Shown here in pieces: positions 1 through 11,948 of a DNA stretch of 64,000 nt. Numbering within the stretch: the stretch's first letter is position 1; every line of letters starts with the position of its first letter. Under the pieces are notes generated by a model. The model ran no database searches. It was not told the origin of the DNA and saw only the letters and a list, made by a program, of their open reading frames with translations. Source of the DNA: Sthenelais limicola (lineage: Eukaryota; Annelida; Polychaeta; Phyllodocida; Sigalionidae); NCBI GenBank assembly GCA_942159475.1, contig OW804094.1, positions 127,334,755 to 127,398,754 of the forward strand. The letters are read 5' to 3'. Made by a program: the position numbers and the translations under genes.

Positions 1-917
1 GTCCCATTCCCAATAAATGTCCTTCTGCTCTTCTCTGTTCCTTCCCATGACTTTCTTCTATCCTCTGTTTATTATCCACCCATCTCTTATACATACGCAC
101 ATCCACATCCCTCTGCCTATTTACTCAGCCTCATTTCTCCCCCGCCGTTTTTCCCCACCTTTATGAAGATCAATATATATGCCAACTATCTTATCGTTTT
201 GCCATACGCAAATACATATATTTCCAAACCCCCAAGGACTGGGAATGAGATGCAGAAAAAGAGGTGGCGGCCACTTAGAGTCGGATGGATGGTATAAGCT
301 GGGAGGTTGATGTACGAGGGCCTGTATAATCTAAGGAATAGGACAGGTGATAGTGTATGTGCGTCTATAACAGGAGTGATGGATCGTCCCTTTACCATTG
401 GTAACAGGGCTCTCTGTCCTCTTTGTCTCGCTCTTGAGATGTCACATTGCAAACTTGGTATCCTTCTAACACTCATTCTGCACGTGATACTTAGAAGCTG
501 TATAGGCAGCCCTGGGATCCCTTTGTTTCTTTATTTGGCTTTTTTTCTACTTGTTGTAGTCGTTTGATCGACTGAAGTAGGCATATCGACGAGCTTGAAG
601 ACAAGCTAATGGGACGGAGGAGAATGAGGAGAGAGGAGATGATCTGTTGATGCAGACGTGGGTTGTTTGTTGTACTAAACTTAGAAGCTGTTGAGAACAT
701 TTATGATCTCTATGCTATACATATGGAACAGCCTCTCACCGAGCTCCTTACTTCATCTAAATATTCCCCATCGTTGATAGATTAGGGTTTCTCTATGACT
801 CCACCCGGGTAGCCTGTACAGGCACTTCTCGCTCTTATATAAAAGCGTGTGCTTGATGATTCGCCCGTGTTGAAATTGATGGAAGCTGAGGAATGCTTAA
901 CTATGTAACTAGGAATC
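1..917. other. Non-coding stretch, nothing recognised
   Basis: Short open frames on both strands here are of chance length and show no family resemblance, and I see no repeats of note. Together with the following 39 kb it is most simply read as intron sequence of the plus-strand AGBL4-like gene whose last exons start at 40279, because those exons begin mid-protein. Confidence 0.4.
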
Positions 918-1130
918 TTACACTATGAGGGCGCTGCGACGGGCGGAAGCACGCGGGCGCCACGCATGCGTACTTTGAAGTGAGATAACGAAACCTGACA
1001 GCGAGGCTCGTGCCTTCCCGGAAGGGGTCGCTCTGGTGGCGAAGGGGCAGGTCACAGCTGGTTTGTGAATCCCGAATCTGGGGCTAGAAATTCCAAGACG
1101 ACCTCGTCACGAGGCGACCCGGAGTGGAGC
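918..1130. promoter_or_regulatory. Short CpG-rich patch with NRF1-like palindrome
   Basis: By my count about 21 CpG dinucleotides lie in roughly 210 bp, far denser than the flanks. The patch contains the perfect 10-bp palindrome ACGCATGCGT near 962, which resembles the NRF1 site (GCGCATGCGC core). This would fit a small CpG-island-like promoter or enhancer, but no first exon is evident on either side. It could equally be an old CpG-rich repeat. Confidence 0.25.
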
Positions 1131-2033
1131 AAATAGTGAATGATGTACACACACACACATACTCAGCCACACACTCCTCACACCACACACATAACCATCC
1201 TGTAAATGATCATAGGATGAACATTTGGCACCCTACTCTATTGGATAGGGAGAGCGAGAGTGGGACTAGAGACTGTATATACCAATCTGAAGGAAGCAAG
1301 GAGAAGGAGCGACTCTTAATGGTGCTAGAGCAAATAGATCTTCCTGAGCGAGTTGCACAGAAGAAGAAAAAACATCTTCATCACATGGGAATAACTCCCC
1401 TCTTGAACGAAGCAATCCGATGTCTGGCAGTGAAATCACAATTAGTGTACTTGTGCAAACATGGTAGATTCATTATCCACAAGAAATTGGAAACTTGAAT
1501 ATTTCCCTGACTAAATGGTCCGCTGTATCCATCCCTTCATATTAATATTCACTTGTGTCTGACTGGTCGGGGATGAACACCAACTTGTGTGTTACAAGAA
1601 CGAGTGCACTCCCACCACATCCTCTACTATGATTCAATCTGAAGGCATCCTAGAATCCCAAGAGTATATGGGGGAGTCTGAGGAAACTTTCCTTGTCTCT
1701 CCAACTTTGGACTCCTTTGTATCTGTCCTCATTGCGCTTGGTAATAAAAATGATTGGAAATAAAAAGAGAACTGAAATAAAAGTAGTTAGCTGCTTTAAC
1801 CGTCTTACCTCAGAGCGGCCGTGTCCCAAGTTACCTGGCAGAATGCTGAAGGTAAGGAGACGGAGTGGAGGTTAATCCTGGGACTAGCACTCTGGATGGT
1901 GTCAGGTTTGTTTGGGCTCCCTACGATTGGTGAATCTTGAGTTGGTAACCAAGGCTGCACCCAATGACTGGTGAGAACTTCTTCTCCATCAGAGAGAGGA
2001 GAGAGAGAGGTCCTGGAGGAGTGTGGCTTGGAG
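1131..2033. other. Non-coding stretch
   Basis: A short CA-rich run lies near 1147-1190. The plus-strand open frame that crosses this stretch (to about 1498) is of a length expected by chance and is histidine-rich only because of the CA run. Nothing else recognised. Confidence 0.4.
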
Positions 2034-2225
2034 TAGGTGGAGGAGGAGGAGGTAAAGAGGGGGATGGGGTGTGTGGAGGGTCGAGGTGCGAGGAGTGGAG
2101 GGGTGGAGAGGTGGATGAGCATGGAGGCAGAGAGAGGGGGGCGAGTATATCTTTCACTTCACACAAGGTTCACTTTATTCGAAGTTGGCACGTGCCTCCA
2201 CCCTCCGCCCCCCCCCCCCCCCCCC
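2034..2225. repeat. Purine-rich GGA tract followed by an 18-bp poly-C run
   Basis: From 2034 to about 2150 the plus strand is strongly purine-rich (GGA/GAG repeats). At 2208-2225 there is an uninterrupted run of 18 C. Open frames over this stretch are low-complexity by-products. Confidence 0.8.
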
Positions 2226-2925
2226 ACCCAAACAGCTGCTTGCGACCAGAGCTTGACAACCCATAGCCAGGGGTACTGATTATCGGGTCTGGTCGTTTTA
2301 TGGCACCAGATAGATCTAGAGTTGCTCCGTGGGGTCAACGAAGATCTTGATTCTTTTTGAAAGCCTATGCCAGATCTCCCCTCCAAAGGATGACTGATCA
2401 GTATGGAGTGTACCCTCAGGAACATTGCACCTTGTCCCTGATAACTGTCCGGCGCGCTTCTCTCAACAAACTAGTCTTTTAAGTTTACTTAAATTGTTTA
2501 ACCTGGGGCGCTTGACTTCTTGGACGCTTCGAGGTTTTCGACGGAGAAAAACTATGAGTAGAATTCCTAGAGCAGCCCTACTTAGACATGTAGCTGGCTC
2601 ACTCTCCTGGGGGAGATCCAAGAATCATATCACAAATGGTAGCTGGCTCAACTCATGAGAATCCCTCCTGCAGTTATAAGTAATATCTCGCCTTTGCATG
2701 AAGTCAGACATCATTTCACATTCTTTAAATGCTATTCTCAAGAGGGCCTAAAGTTGTTACATAAGGCTAACCATGTTAAAGTAGACTAACCATGTGAGGG
2801 TCTCCTCCTTATGATGGATTAGTTCTCTCCCACTCGCCAGATTCGCTGTGAATAATTCTAGCGGGCAGATTTACATTTTAATTATCATGACAGCCCCAGA
2901 TCGCGTCTAGATTAGAATGGCTTAA
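2226..2925. other. Non-coding stretch
   Basis: I see nothing recognisable. The open frames are short and lack any family resemblance. Confidence 0.4.
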
Positions 2926-3592
2926 GGCCTAAATCCACTGTCGCCCCAAAACGGTGAGCGACTTTACCAAATTCTATCAATTGTTTAATAGCATTTTAAT
3001 TGAGCGACAAACATTAATATAGGGCGACTTTGCACATTATTGAATGATTCAGGATGAGCAACATGATGCAAGTCGCTTGACCATATTGATGTCCACTAGC
3101 GATTTAAGTCTGGCTACATGGTCATGTCGCCCAGTTTTCAGAGGTGAAATAAAAATATTTTAGTCGCCCAAACAATTCCAACTACTTGGAGAATGAGCGA
3201 CTTCACAGCTTTCTAGGCTTGTGATTGGCTGAAACAGGCCAAGTCGCTCAAAGGTGTTTCACTGGCCGGAATCCACACAGAGTTTGCACCATATAAAACC
3301 AACTTGGGCGACCTCCTGACGGGCGACTTCAGGTTTATGACCCCCAAGTCGCTCACTGTTTGAGCGACTGGAATGAAAATGTTTAATCTAGTCGCTCAAG
3401 TTGTGTCGCCCATGCAAGTCGCCAAGGTAATTAGCCATGTCGCCAGAAGACGCTCTTAGTTTGGGAATCCACACAGCAGCCAACATGAGCGACAAAACGG
3501 GCGACAGAGAGCGACTGAAAACTTGGGCGACTTGGGCCGAAAATATGGGCGACTTGGCCCTGAAGTCGCCGTGTGGATTCCCCGCTTTAGGT
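2926..3592. mobile_element. GCGAC/GTCGC-rich non-autonomous transposon-like element
   Basis: By my count about 23 exact GCGAC or GTCGC pentamers occur in this interval, on both strands, against one or two expected. They sit in recurring contexts such as GGGCGACTT, GAGCGACT and AAGTCGCTCA. The ends form an imperfect terminal inverted repeat: the left end reads CCTAA-ATCCAC-GTCGCC and the right end, reverse-complemented, reads CCTAAAGCGGGGAATCCACACGG-style sequence (about 3568-3592). The phrase GGAATCCACACAG also recurs internally near 3270 and 3465. There is no coding capacity. The design resembles subterminal-repeat arrays that bind transposase in non-autonomous DNA transposons; the superfamily is unknown and no clear target-site duplication is visible. 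Confidence 0.6.
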
Positions 3593-6500
3593 TCATCCCT
3601 GGTCCCTTAATGATACAAGGAGAAGGAGCAGCCTACTTGACTTAAATCTAAGGGATGATACATTGCTACACCAATTGCATTAACGAAGCGGAAGGTATCG
3701 CGTTTCTTTTACTTCCCCACTGGTACTTCGGTACAAAAATGTTTACCTAACGTCCCATATTACACCAAGTTCATCATATTGGTTTCTGATGAGATTGACT
3801 ACTGTCGATCAAAGCGGCGTCACGCCCATTACGAAGTCCTTGCAGCCCTTTAAAATCGGACCCTTCAAAGCGCCCCCTTCCGTCCATACTATTGGCTGAA
3901 TCAACATTTCACTTTGAAGTCAGATGCAGTTAAGTTTAGATCTGGCAAAATATAGGCCAACTGGTTTTTGTGTATCTCGGTGATAGGCGAGCTTTGTAAA
4001 TCACAGGAAGATGTTTCTTGGCTAGACTGACAGATCCAAGAAAATCCTAGCTTTGCTGAGCAAGATTCTGTCGCTGAGAAACTCAGAACGTTAGCATGAG
4101 TAATGTAATGTCTTGCCCAGGCCGACAGTGATGTGAAAGGAGTGATAGTTTGTTTTGATAGCAGCCCTAATCTCAAGTATTGTCTGCATGTGTGGTCACT
4201 ACAGCCTTATGTATATATATGTCCTTGGTAAATTGTGCTAAGTGGGTCATCAAGCATGTGAAATAAAATCCCTTGAGGTTGAGCTAAGTACTTATGGCAC
4301 AGCAGGCGAAACCCATGAAAAGTGCACCCACAAAGGTCGAATGGCATCTCAGAAATGCCATGCTATGATCGTAAAGGTAAACCTCGGAGATTCACCTGCT
4401 CTCAGCGTGGCAACTTCTTGGTCAAGTTATATGACCCGATAAAGCTGCTATATGTTGGCACGAATATGCAACCACAACAACTTTACAGGAAGGGTTTATG
4501 ACTTGTGTATACCAACATATTTCCTCTGATCAGAGGAGCCAGAACCCACTCCTGTGGCCATGGTAATGGTCTGAGCTTTGGGGGAAGGACTCGCTCCCCT
4601 TTTTTTGTCCTAAAACATGATGCTGGCGCTTTCACAGTATTCGCCGCTCAGTCTCGTGAGGAATGATGCTCTTTTATTTACATGTACACATGTTGGGGCC
4701 GCACTTAATAGCCTCCTCATATACCAGGCCATTTCCACCTGATTCACAAGAAGTGAGTCTCTCTCGAGAGCTGCTCTTCTTCGAGGCAGAAATAAAATGG
4801 GACAAAAAAGTGTTCAGCTTAGTTTGAGTTGAATCATAAGAACTGGAAGAAGATGCTCACTCATCTCATGACGTCCCACTGTGTCAAGATTAAGGGCCAG
4901 TCACACATAATCCCACGTTTAACAGCCTGCGTGTAGAATTTCGAAAAGTATAAATCTCCCTGCATGGGACCCCCAGACTCCATCAACTTGATGCATTTGA
5001 AATGGCGCCGCCAGGACACCTCGGGTGGGAATATTGTGGTGTATTTTTCTACCTCATCACCCTCTTATCTATGCAGGTTGTATAAACACAAGCATCAATA
5101 GTGCTCCTGGCCCTTTTCCAGTGCCTTTTTTATCATACGTCCATGAACTGTCCCAGATAGCAAGGATCCTGTGGCACAAGGTATGCAGTAGGCTAATCTT
5201 GAACTTTTATTAAGGTCAATAGTATATATATACATAATCTGTTGCTATTTCAAGAGCCATAGAAATGAAACCCTCATACGATTGATATGGGAGGCCTTTG
5301 CCACCTATACGCGGGGCGTTTACATGTATTTGATAAATCTTATTAACTGTCTATCAGGAATCCGTTGACGATTATGGATGAGCTCAGTGTGGCCAATTTT
5401 AATCACTGCCAAAGTACCCAGCAAGGGTCTAGGCAACCCATGTTTCTACTGCCCTCCGGAGGTGGCTGTCAAGGTTAAAAATGCATGAACCCTCCCCGAG
5501 GTAAGAGGTATAGCAGAAGCGAAGAGGAGCAGAGAGAAATGAGCCTCAAAGGGGGTATCTTCATAGGTGAGAAATGAGCTTTTGCTGGCAGAAAGAATGA
5601 AAGAGCAAAGACAAATGATAGTGTGGCAGAGGGAAGATGGTGGGTAAAGAACCTGGGGAAGTTAGGATCGGTGAGGACAGACTCATTAGATGAGATCGAA
5701 CGGAAGTGAGGTCAAAGGAGCGAGGAGATTATCATTGGAATATCTGAGGTGGAAACGTGGACCGGGGTAAAAGCTGACGATATCTGCATTCCGTATGGGG
5801 TGAACGGTGGGGTGGGGGTTGGGGGAGGTGGGGGAATAGATAAGGAAAACACAGAGGTTCGCTGGAAAGTGGAGGCGATAACCTGAAGATGAGAAGCTCT
5901 TGGCTCTTGATGGGGCTGGGAGTCTGGTTGCAGGGCTTTGTTGACACAAGCGGCTACAGGCCAGGTAGGAGCGATAGGCGGAACCATAACAACACAACAC
6001 AACCCCTTGACAAGGCACACGCCTCCACTCTCCCCCAATGACCAGGTGCCTTTACCAGACGCTTCCCATCCTCCCACTGTGGCACCTTCCTCCATCCAAG
6101 CTAATGTGCACCTCTCTCCAGCTAATGTTGCCTTCTGCTTCATGCTGGGTTCCTCCTCTCACTCTCACTTTAAGCTTGATGCATTGGAAGATATACCGTT
6201 ACCTAGAAAATCTTAGCTTGCAGGCCAGAATATATATGTGTTATAATAAGCTATTACCTTGTGTTAATCGTTTGTATGTGGGTTTATTTCACACCTCTAC
6301 ATTGCTTTATATGTTGCTTTTATTTGATTCTTATTCTGTGATGATTGGAAAGCTGGGAAGTATCTTTCAAGCTCTGACGCAATTAGCGCCTCTGTGAACT
6401 TATCTTAAATTAGATATACAGGAGACATCGTTGTTTTTGTGTGTTTAACTCGCAAGTCTTCCAACAACCCCGTACATCATGCCCCTAATTTAGACGATCG

Positions 6501-8937
6501 TAGATGCCAGGTGCATTCGACTAATTCACCTGTCAGCAAATTTCTCTTCTCTAAGACTACCAGTTTGAGGTTTTACAGGAGATTGGCAAGTATCGCAACG
6601 CTATAAAAACCTGTCACTTTGTAAACTAGAAGTTGGCGCATCTTTGGGGTTTTGACTTACACCTTTCGAGGGGCAAATGAAATTGACTGGTTAGTCATGT
6701 TACTCTCAAGTTCTGTGGATGTTGCCAATTTCGCGGAGACTTAGGGCTGATATGAAGCGAATATTACCCCCTCTATCAAAGCGTGCAAGGTGATAAAAGT
6801 GAGAAGCAGTCATGATGGTTGTCAGATAGGCGACGACAAAGACCAGGTGAGGAGGCCTCAGCGATGAGAACTCATCTCCCTCCCGCCCCGTATAACACAA
6901 ATAACCCCACAAATCTCACGAGCCCCCTATTTTGCCTTGAGTGGACGGGTTTGTCTAACCTCAGCAAAATCTCAACCCAGCCCTGTCTAGCTACTCCTGT
7001 GGTTTAAATATCCTCATAATCTTGACATAAGTGAGAAAGTGCTTTTTTCTTTACTATGTATGATACATATTTTTTTCTTCATTCCCGTCCTTTTTTCCTA
7101 TCCCCATTTCAACACAACCTACTTCCTATATGATAAAGAGTTCATCGCCGAGTTCATGAAGCTCAGTGGCATTCTACAAGGTACTTTTGCCTCGCCCGCT
7201 TTATTTATGTGTTATACAGACTGGTGACTGACTTAAGCCCTTGAGCTCTTCACAGCTGGGTAGATTTCACTTCTTACCTGGGTGTGGGCAGGCATGGGAG
7301 CGTTTGATATGAGCACCTCATACCTGCTCCGCTTCATCACATTGAACAGCCGCTTTTACTCGGAGCTCCTCTAGTCAAGACGTAGAGAACTTTACCTGGT
7401 GTAAGTGGGATCTATCTAGGTGCTAGCCTAACCCCCCACACTCACCCTTTCCTTGCTTCTTCAACCCCATGTAGGATAAAACACTTATGGCCTGTATAAT
7501 TTAACGGTAGCTTTAGGCAGTAGAGAATGGATGACATGGCGTGCACACATAGACACACACGCTCCAGCAGAGCCATGGGAAACCCATGTATACATGAACT
7601 GCACTTGACACGGGCTCATCCAAAACATGGTTCGTTTGATGATAAAAAGCCACATTTACCTAATGATAATGTAGTGGACAGGTGGTATATTGGGCCTATC
7701 TCTGACCCCGGATTGCTTCTGGGGGCAGCAAAGCTTATCAACTTGGGTTTGTTTTATCGTGGCTTGTTGTGATTTATGGGGCGAGACGCTCGGTATTTGT
7801 AGGTTCGCTGTTCCCAGCCATAACTCAGGTATGTGTACATATTAACGACAACCCATGATATACATCAATCCATCCCAACACTGATGCTTGAATTCCACAG
7901 ATACAAGTGATCATAACGCCTTCATTGCAACCTCTATGGTATTCTATTAAACCGTGATCTGGTCACTTTATCTTAGTCCGAGAACGTTGTATCAACAACG
8001 CCCACATAAGCTCACATACAGCTACCCTGCTAGCATGAGTCCAAGATACACAATACAAAGAACGATCTCATACCTCAAATTGGCCCAGAACATGCCTAGT
8101 TGGATTATGCTATCTCCTACAGAAATATACCTTTAGCATACACCACCCACGAACAGAACTGATATCGCGGTAATCATTAGACATGTTTTCCAGCACGATA
8201 GTCCTATTTAATACCGACATTCGCTTTTTAATTTGTAATAAACCAGAATTTAAGCCCCATACTATATTTTCCAGGAAGCGATTAGTTTTTTTTTGCTACA
8301 ATAAATCTGAGATAACGAGTTGTTATATTGAGTATTCCAAGAGGAGTGAGTAGCTCTTTGCACATGAACCTGAGGATCATCAGAGAGCGTCTCCCATCAC
8401 AGCTGGAATTGACCACATCTACCTATAGCCATGTGCACCTCAAAAGTTGCAGAGTGATATTGCTCAGGCCAGACCAGATGCCGAAAAGTCTGTCGACACC
8501 ATCTTGCCCATTGACGCGTGTAAGCCTCCCTGAAATTTCGCCTCTGCAACCTTTACGCATTTTCCATAACCTAATATACTCTTACAGCCCCCCACCCCAT
8601 TTCCTCCTCCTCCTACCAGTCCCTCTTCTCTTCTCCCTTCTCCACGCTTCCCTTCCATAGAGACAATTTTTAAAAAGTACCCCTGGCCTCCAAAACACAC
8701 TGACTTACTTCTTGAACAAACTCTCTTATGATCCTCAACTTTTTTCCACACCAGCACCCATTTCTTTATGGTGGCATGTCTCGATTTTAGGTCCCATCAC
8801 CCCCTGCTCAAAGTATGGAAGAACTACCCCCGGCACTCCTCCACCCAAACCCTTATTCCCCATCCTCACTCTCCTCACCCCCACCCCCTTCTTTACTCCC
8901 ATCTCACCCTCGAAGCGTGCATCCAGCCGGATACTCC
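3593..8937. other. Non-coding stretch, repeat-poor
   Basis: I find no recognisable exon, RNA gene or transposon. There are short polypurine and polypyrimidine runs (for example 8590-8650 and 8840-8900) and many chance open frames. Probably intronic. Confidence 0.35.
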
Positions 8938-9532
8938 CATCCTCCCTAGGCAGGCCCTGTATTCCGCAATGAGTTACTCCATACTAGGCCCTGCCACAGT
9001 AGCCTGGGTATCGGTGGGAGCGTGTCAGCATGTGGTCAGCTACCCAAAGCAGGGCGAGATTGTACTAATCACCCCCTGCTGTGTGTCTGACCATATGGCC
9101 TGCCCTCTTTAACTTGTTGGGATAGGGGACTTGCATGCCCACCTACTTGAATCTTGACTCAAATGGAATTATGGTACTTATGGTACAGTGTAAATTCCAT
9201 ATAAAAATATATCAAGTTCATCACAGGATATTTATTGATGCTCTAACTTTAATATCCACTGGTTTTAACTGTTTCCAACGCTCAAATCTCCATCTTGCCC
9301 AGATGTGTGCAGTGGTACATGTAAATTCCCCTATTGAAGGAGGGTCGGACAGGGTCTTGACAATTGACCACAGCTAAATATAGGCCCCTCTCAAAATCGA
9401 AGGGGGAGCTCACTGATTGGCTGGCGCTATTTGGGACACGTTGACCTAGTCCCACCGATTCAGTGCCAATTGGGGCAGGGGCTAGTACGTAGACACTGGT
9501 TGCGGAGTATAGGGCCTGCCTAGGGAGGATGG
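8938..9532. repeat. Inverted repeat pair, about 100-bp arms and 390-bp loop
   Basis: The left arm (about 8938-9035) and the reverse complement of the right arm (about 9425-9532) align without gaps over roughly 100 bp. They share the block ATCCTCCCTAGGCAGGCCCT and then diverged matches up to an ATCGGTGGGA block. Conceptual translation of both arms gives related peptides (ILPRQALYSA in each), which follows from the shared DNA. It could be a single fold-back element or two copies of one dispersed repeat in opposite orientation. Confidence 0.65.
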
Positions 9533-11713
9533 ATACTCCCTGCCAACCATCGGCCATACCCTCTCATCGGGGCCACATTTTACCCCCGTAACTAGGGAAT
9601 TTGTTCCGCTACACGCTGCCTACATGGAACATAAGACTTCATCACGGGAACATAAACCAGAGATCAATAAATCCCTCGTCCCACTTACATTTCTCCTCCC
9701 ATACCATCCGGATCACCCAGAAATCCAATAATGCCTCCATCCCTAGAAAACATCTGGGATTATCTCCATGGGGAGTTACATAGGAAATAATGCGTTGAAA
9801 GCAGCTGCCTCAACAGAAATGCCCATTACTCTATATAGTGATACATATTCATACATACAAGGGAGTTCTTACTGTATATAAATGTGCAATACAAACCAAG
9901 ATATTGGAGATTCTAGGAGGGAAAGGAGGCGGAGAAGTAGGAGGAGAAAATTTCCCTTTCTGGTGCTCTATCAAAACCGGGTCATATGAGGGAATTACTT
10001 GTGACTGACTCAGGAATTTTTATCAGGCATCCTGACGCTTTGCCTTAGTTTGTGTATCGCACCTGGTGTCCCCTGTCAGTGGGATCAGGAGCGTGTGATA
10101 AGGCTGAACATCCCACTTTCTATTTCCCCCAATGCCCAACCGAGGTCTTCCATACTATCGTAAATATAAAAACCCTTACTCTACATAGTCTACGCTAACT
10201 ATGGTGTTAAAAAGGCTTTGCCAAAGTTTGGCATTTGTTTTGGCCTCATAAAATATGTTCTCCTACCTAGCAGGTATAATGTTTAAATAACATTGAAAGG
10301 AATTTCGAACGCTACTCCCAATAACCAGGGAAAGAGGAATCTGCAACTGAGTTAGATACTCCCCCAAGCTACCTATTCGATTATTAATCTAACGGTACTC
10401 AATAAGTTTTTATGTTTAATTAGTTGAAATTAAAAACTGGATATTACTTCATATACAAAGGTAGAAGATGGTTAAGTGCAACGTAAACAGGGTTTCGCCA
10501 ATACCTTGCCTCCAAGTGGCAGGAGGCCCCGGCAGAAGAAGACTAATAATATGTTTATGTATGGTTGATTCACTATTGTTCGCTGATGGGTGGGCGTATA
10601 GAAGCCCCACGATTGCCACCCATGGCACCAACATCAGCCCAAATACATCCTGACCACATGAGGGACTGTGGGGCGACCAATTTTAATGATTTTGACATCT
10701 CGAGGGAAATTTCTGCCAGCCCGAATAGAGCGCGTCTACATTCCCCAGTGTATTCTGGATATTTGGAAATGTCCTCGGTGTAACAGCGCTTGACTGACAC
10801 AGACAGACAGGTCTGTGGTGAACTACTATATAGCAGTGAAACTTTGTATAGACTACTCACTATCAATGCTTCTGTAATAACAATTAGTCAGCAACTCTTC
10901 CCTATTGTTTTGCCTTACCATTTCCTCCTGGAGCGCAAAAGAACAGTACCAGCTTTCGGGTACCTATATATATACTCTTTTTTTTCTCAAAAATAATAAT
11001 AAATTATCATCAAGTCTATAGTGATTTGTTGGTATTCCAAAGGACCAAGAGCCAAGAGCAGGCAGTAATTTAGAGCGAGACATATGTGAGCATCCATATA
11101 CTGCAAGATGAGCAAAATATTGTGCTATTGAGGCCAGATTGTGTCTCGCTGCCTGCCTTCCATCTGTCTGCCATCAGACTCCAATCAAGAGTCTGCCTTA
11201 CAGGTATGGAAGGTCCTGTGGGCGAGACAGTGATGCTGTGACCCCAGGCCCCGGAGAAAGGATGCTTAATCTGAAAGCTATCCGGTAGTGGTTGATGGGC
11301 ACGGACGAGGCTGGTCTTATCAATCAAGACAAGGTGATTTCCAACCTAGCTCTGATTGACATAAATATGATAAATTGTACATTGTGTAAATTATGGTTGG
11401 TGTAGACAGTTGGCTGAACAGAAACATACGTCGGGTCTATTATAAGTTATAGGATTGCAGTAAAGGGGAGAACAAATGATGTCTACTTCATATGCAGGGC
11501 CATAGACGTGTAGATGGGGGTATGGAGTGTTATAAGAATTATTTATTGGTCTAACATATTAGAGCTGCTCTGAAGAGGATGTGAGCTGGTTCAGTGTGCC
11601 CCTGGCTATAGCAATAGGGTGCTCTCGGATTCTGAGTCACGGGAAGGTTATAAGTTGGTGAATGTTTAGCAGAAGGAGCATCATCATGAGGGGCTGGTGT
11701 GTATACATGTATA
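9533..11713. other. Non-coding stretch
   Basis: Nothing recognised. AT-rich segments and chance open frames only. Confidence 0.35.
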
Positions 11714-11948
11714 TGGGTCATTTTCAGGAAAATGCACAATCTACAGTTCTACACATAGCTCAAATTCTGCTAAATTAGAGTGAAAAATGATAAATACTGA
11801 GTATTTCTGAGTGTATTCTGTATAGTATTCTTTCAATAAATCTGTCTGGTTATGTTGGACTTTATTTAACCCTCATTTTCGTCTTAAATTTGGGTTATTT
11901 GAGTGCATTGGTGAAGGCCAATTGTACATTTTCAGAAGACTTGACCCA
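11714..11948. mobile_element. MITE, copy 1 (235 bp, TA-flanked)
   Basis: This is one of two homologous copies in the window (the other at 37109-37345). The ends are imperfect terminal inverted repeats starting TGGGTCA and continuing through TTTTCAG and a TGCACAAT/TGTACAAT block, about 28 bp each. The element is flanked on both sides by TA, the target duplication typical of Tc1/mariner-type insertion. The interior is AT-rich, with shared blocks such as TTCTGCTAAATTA and TTTGGGTTATTTG. It has no coding capacity, so it would depend on a transposase elsewhere. Confidence 0.8.
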
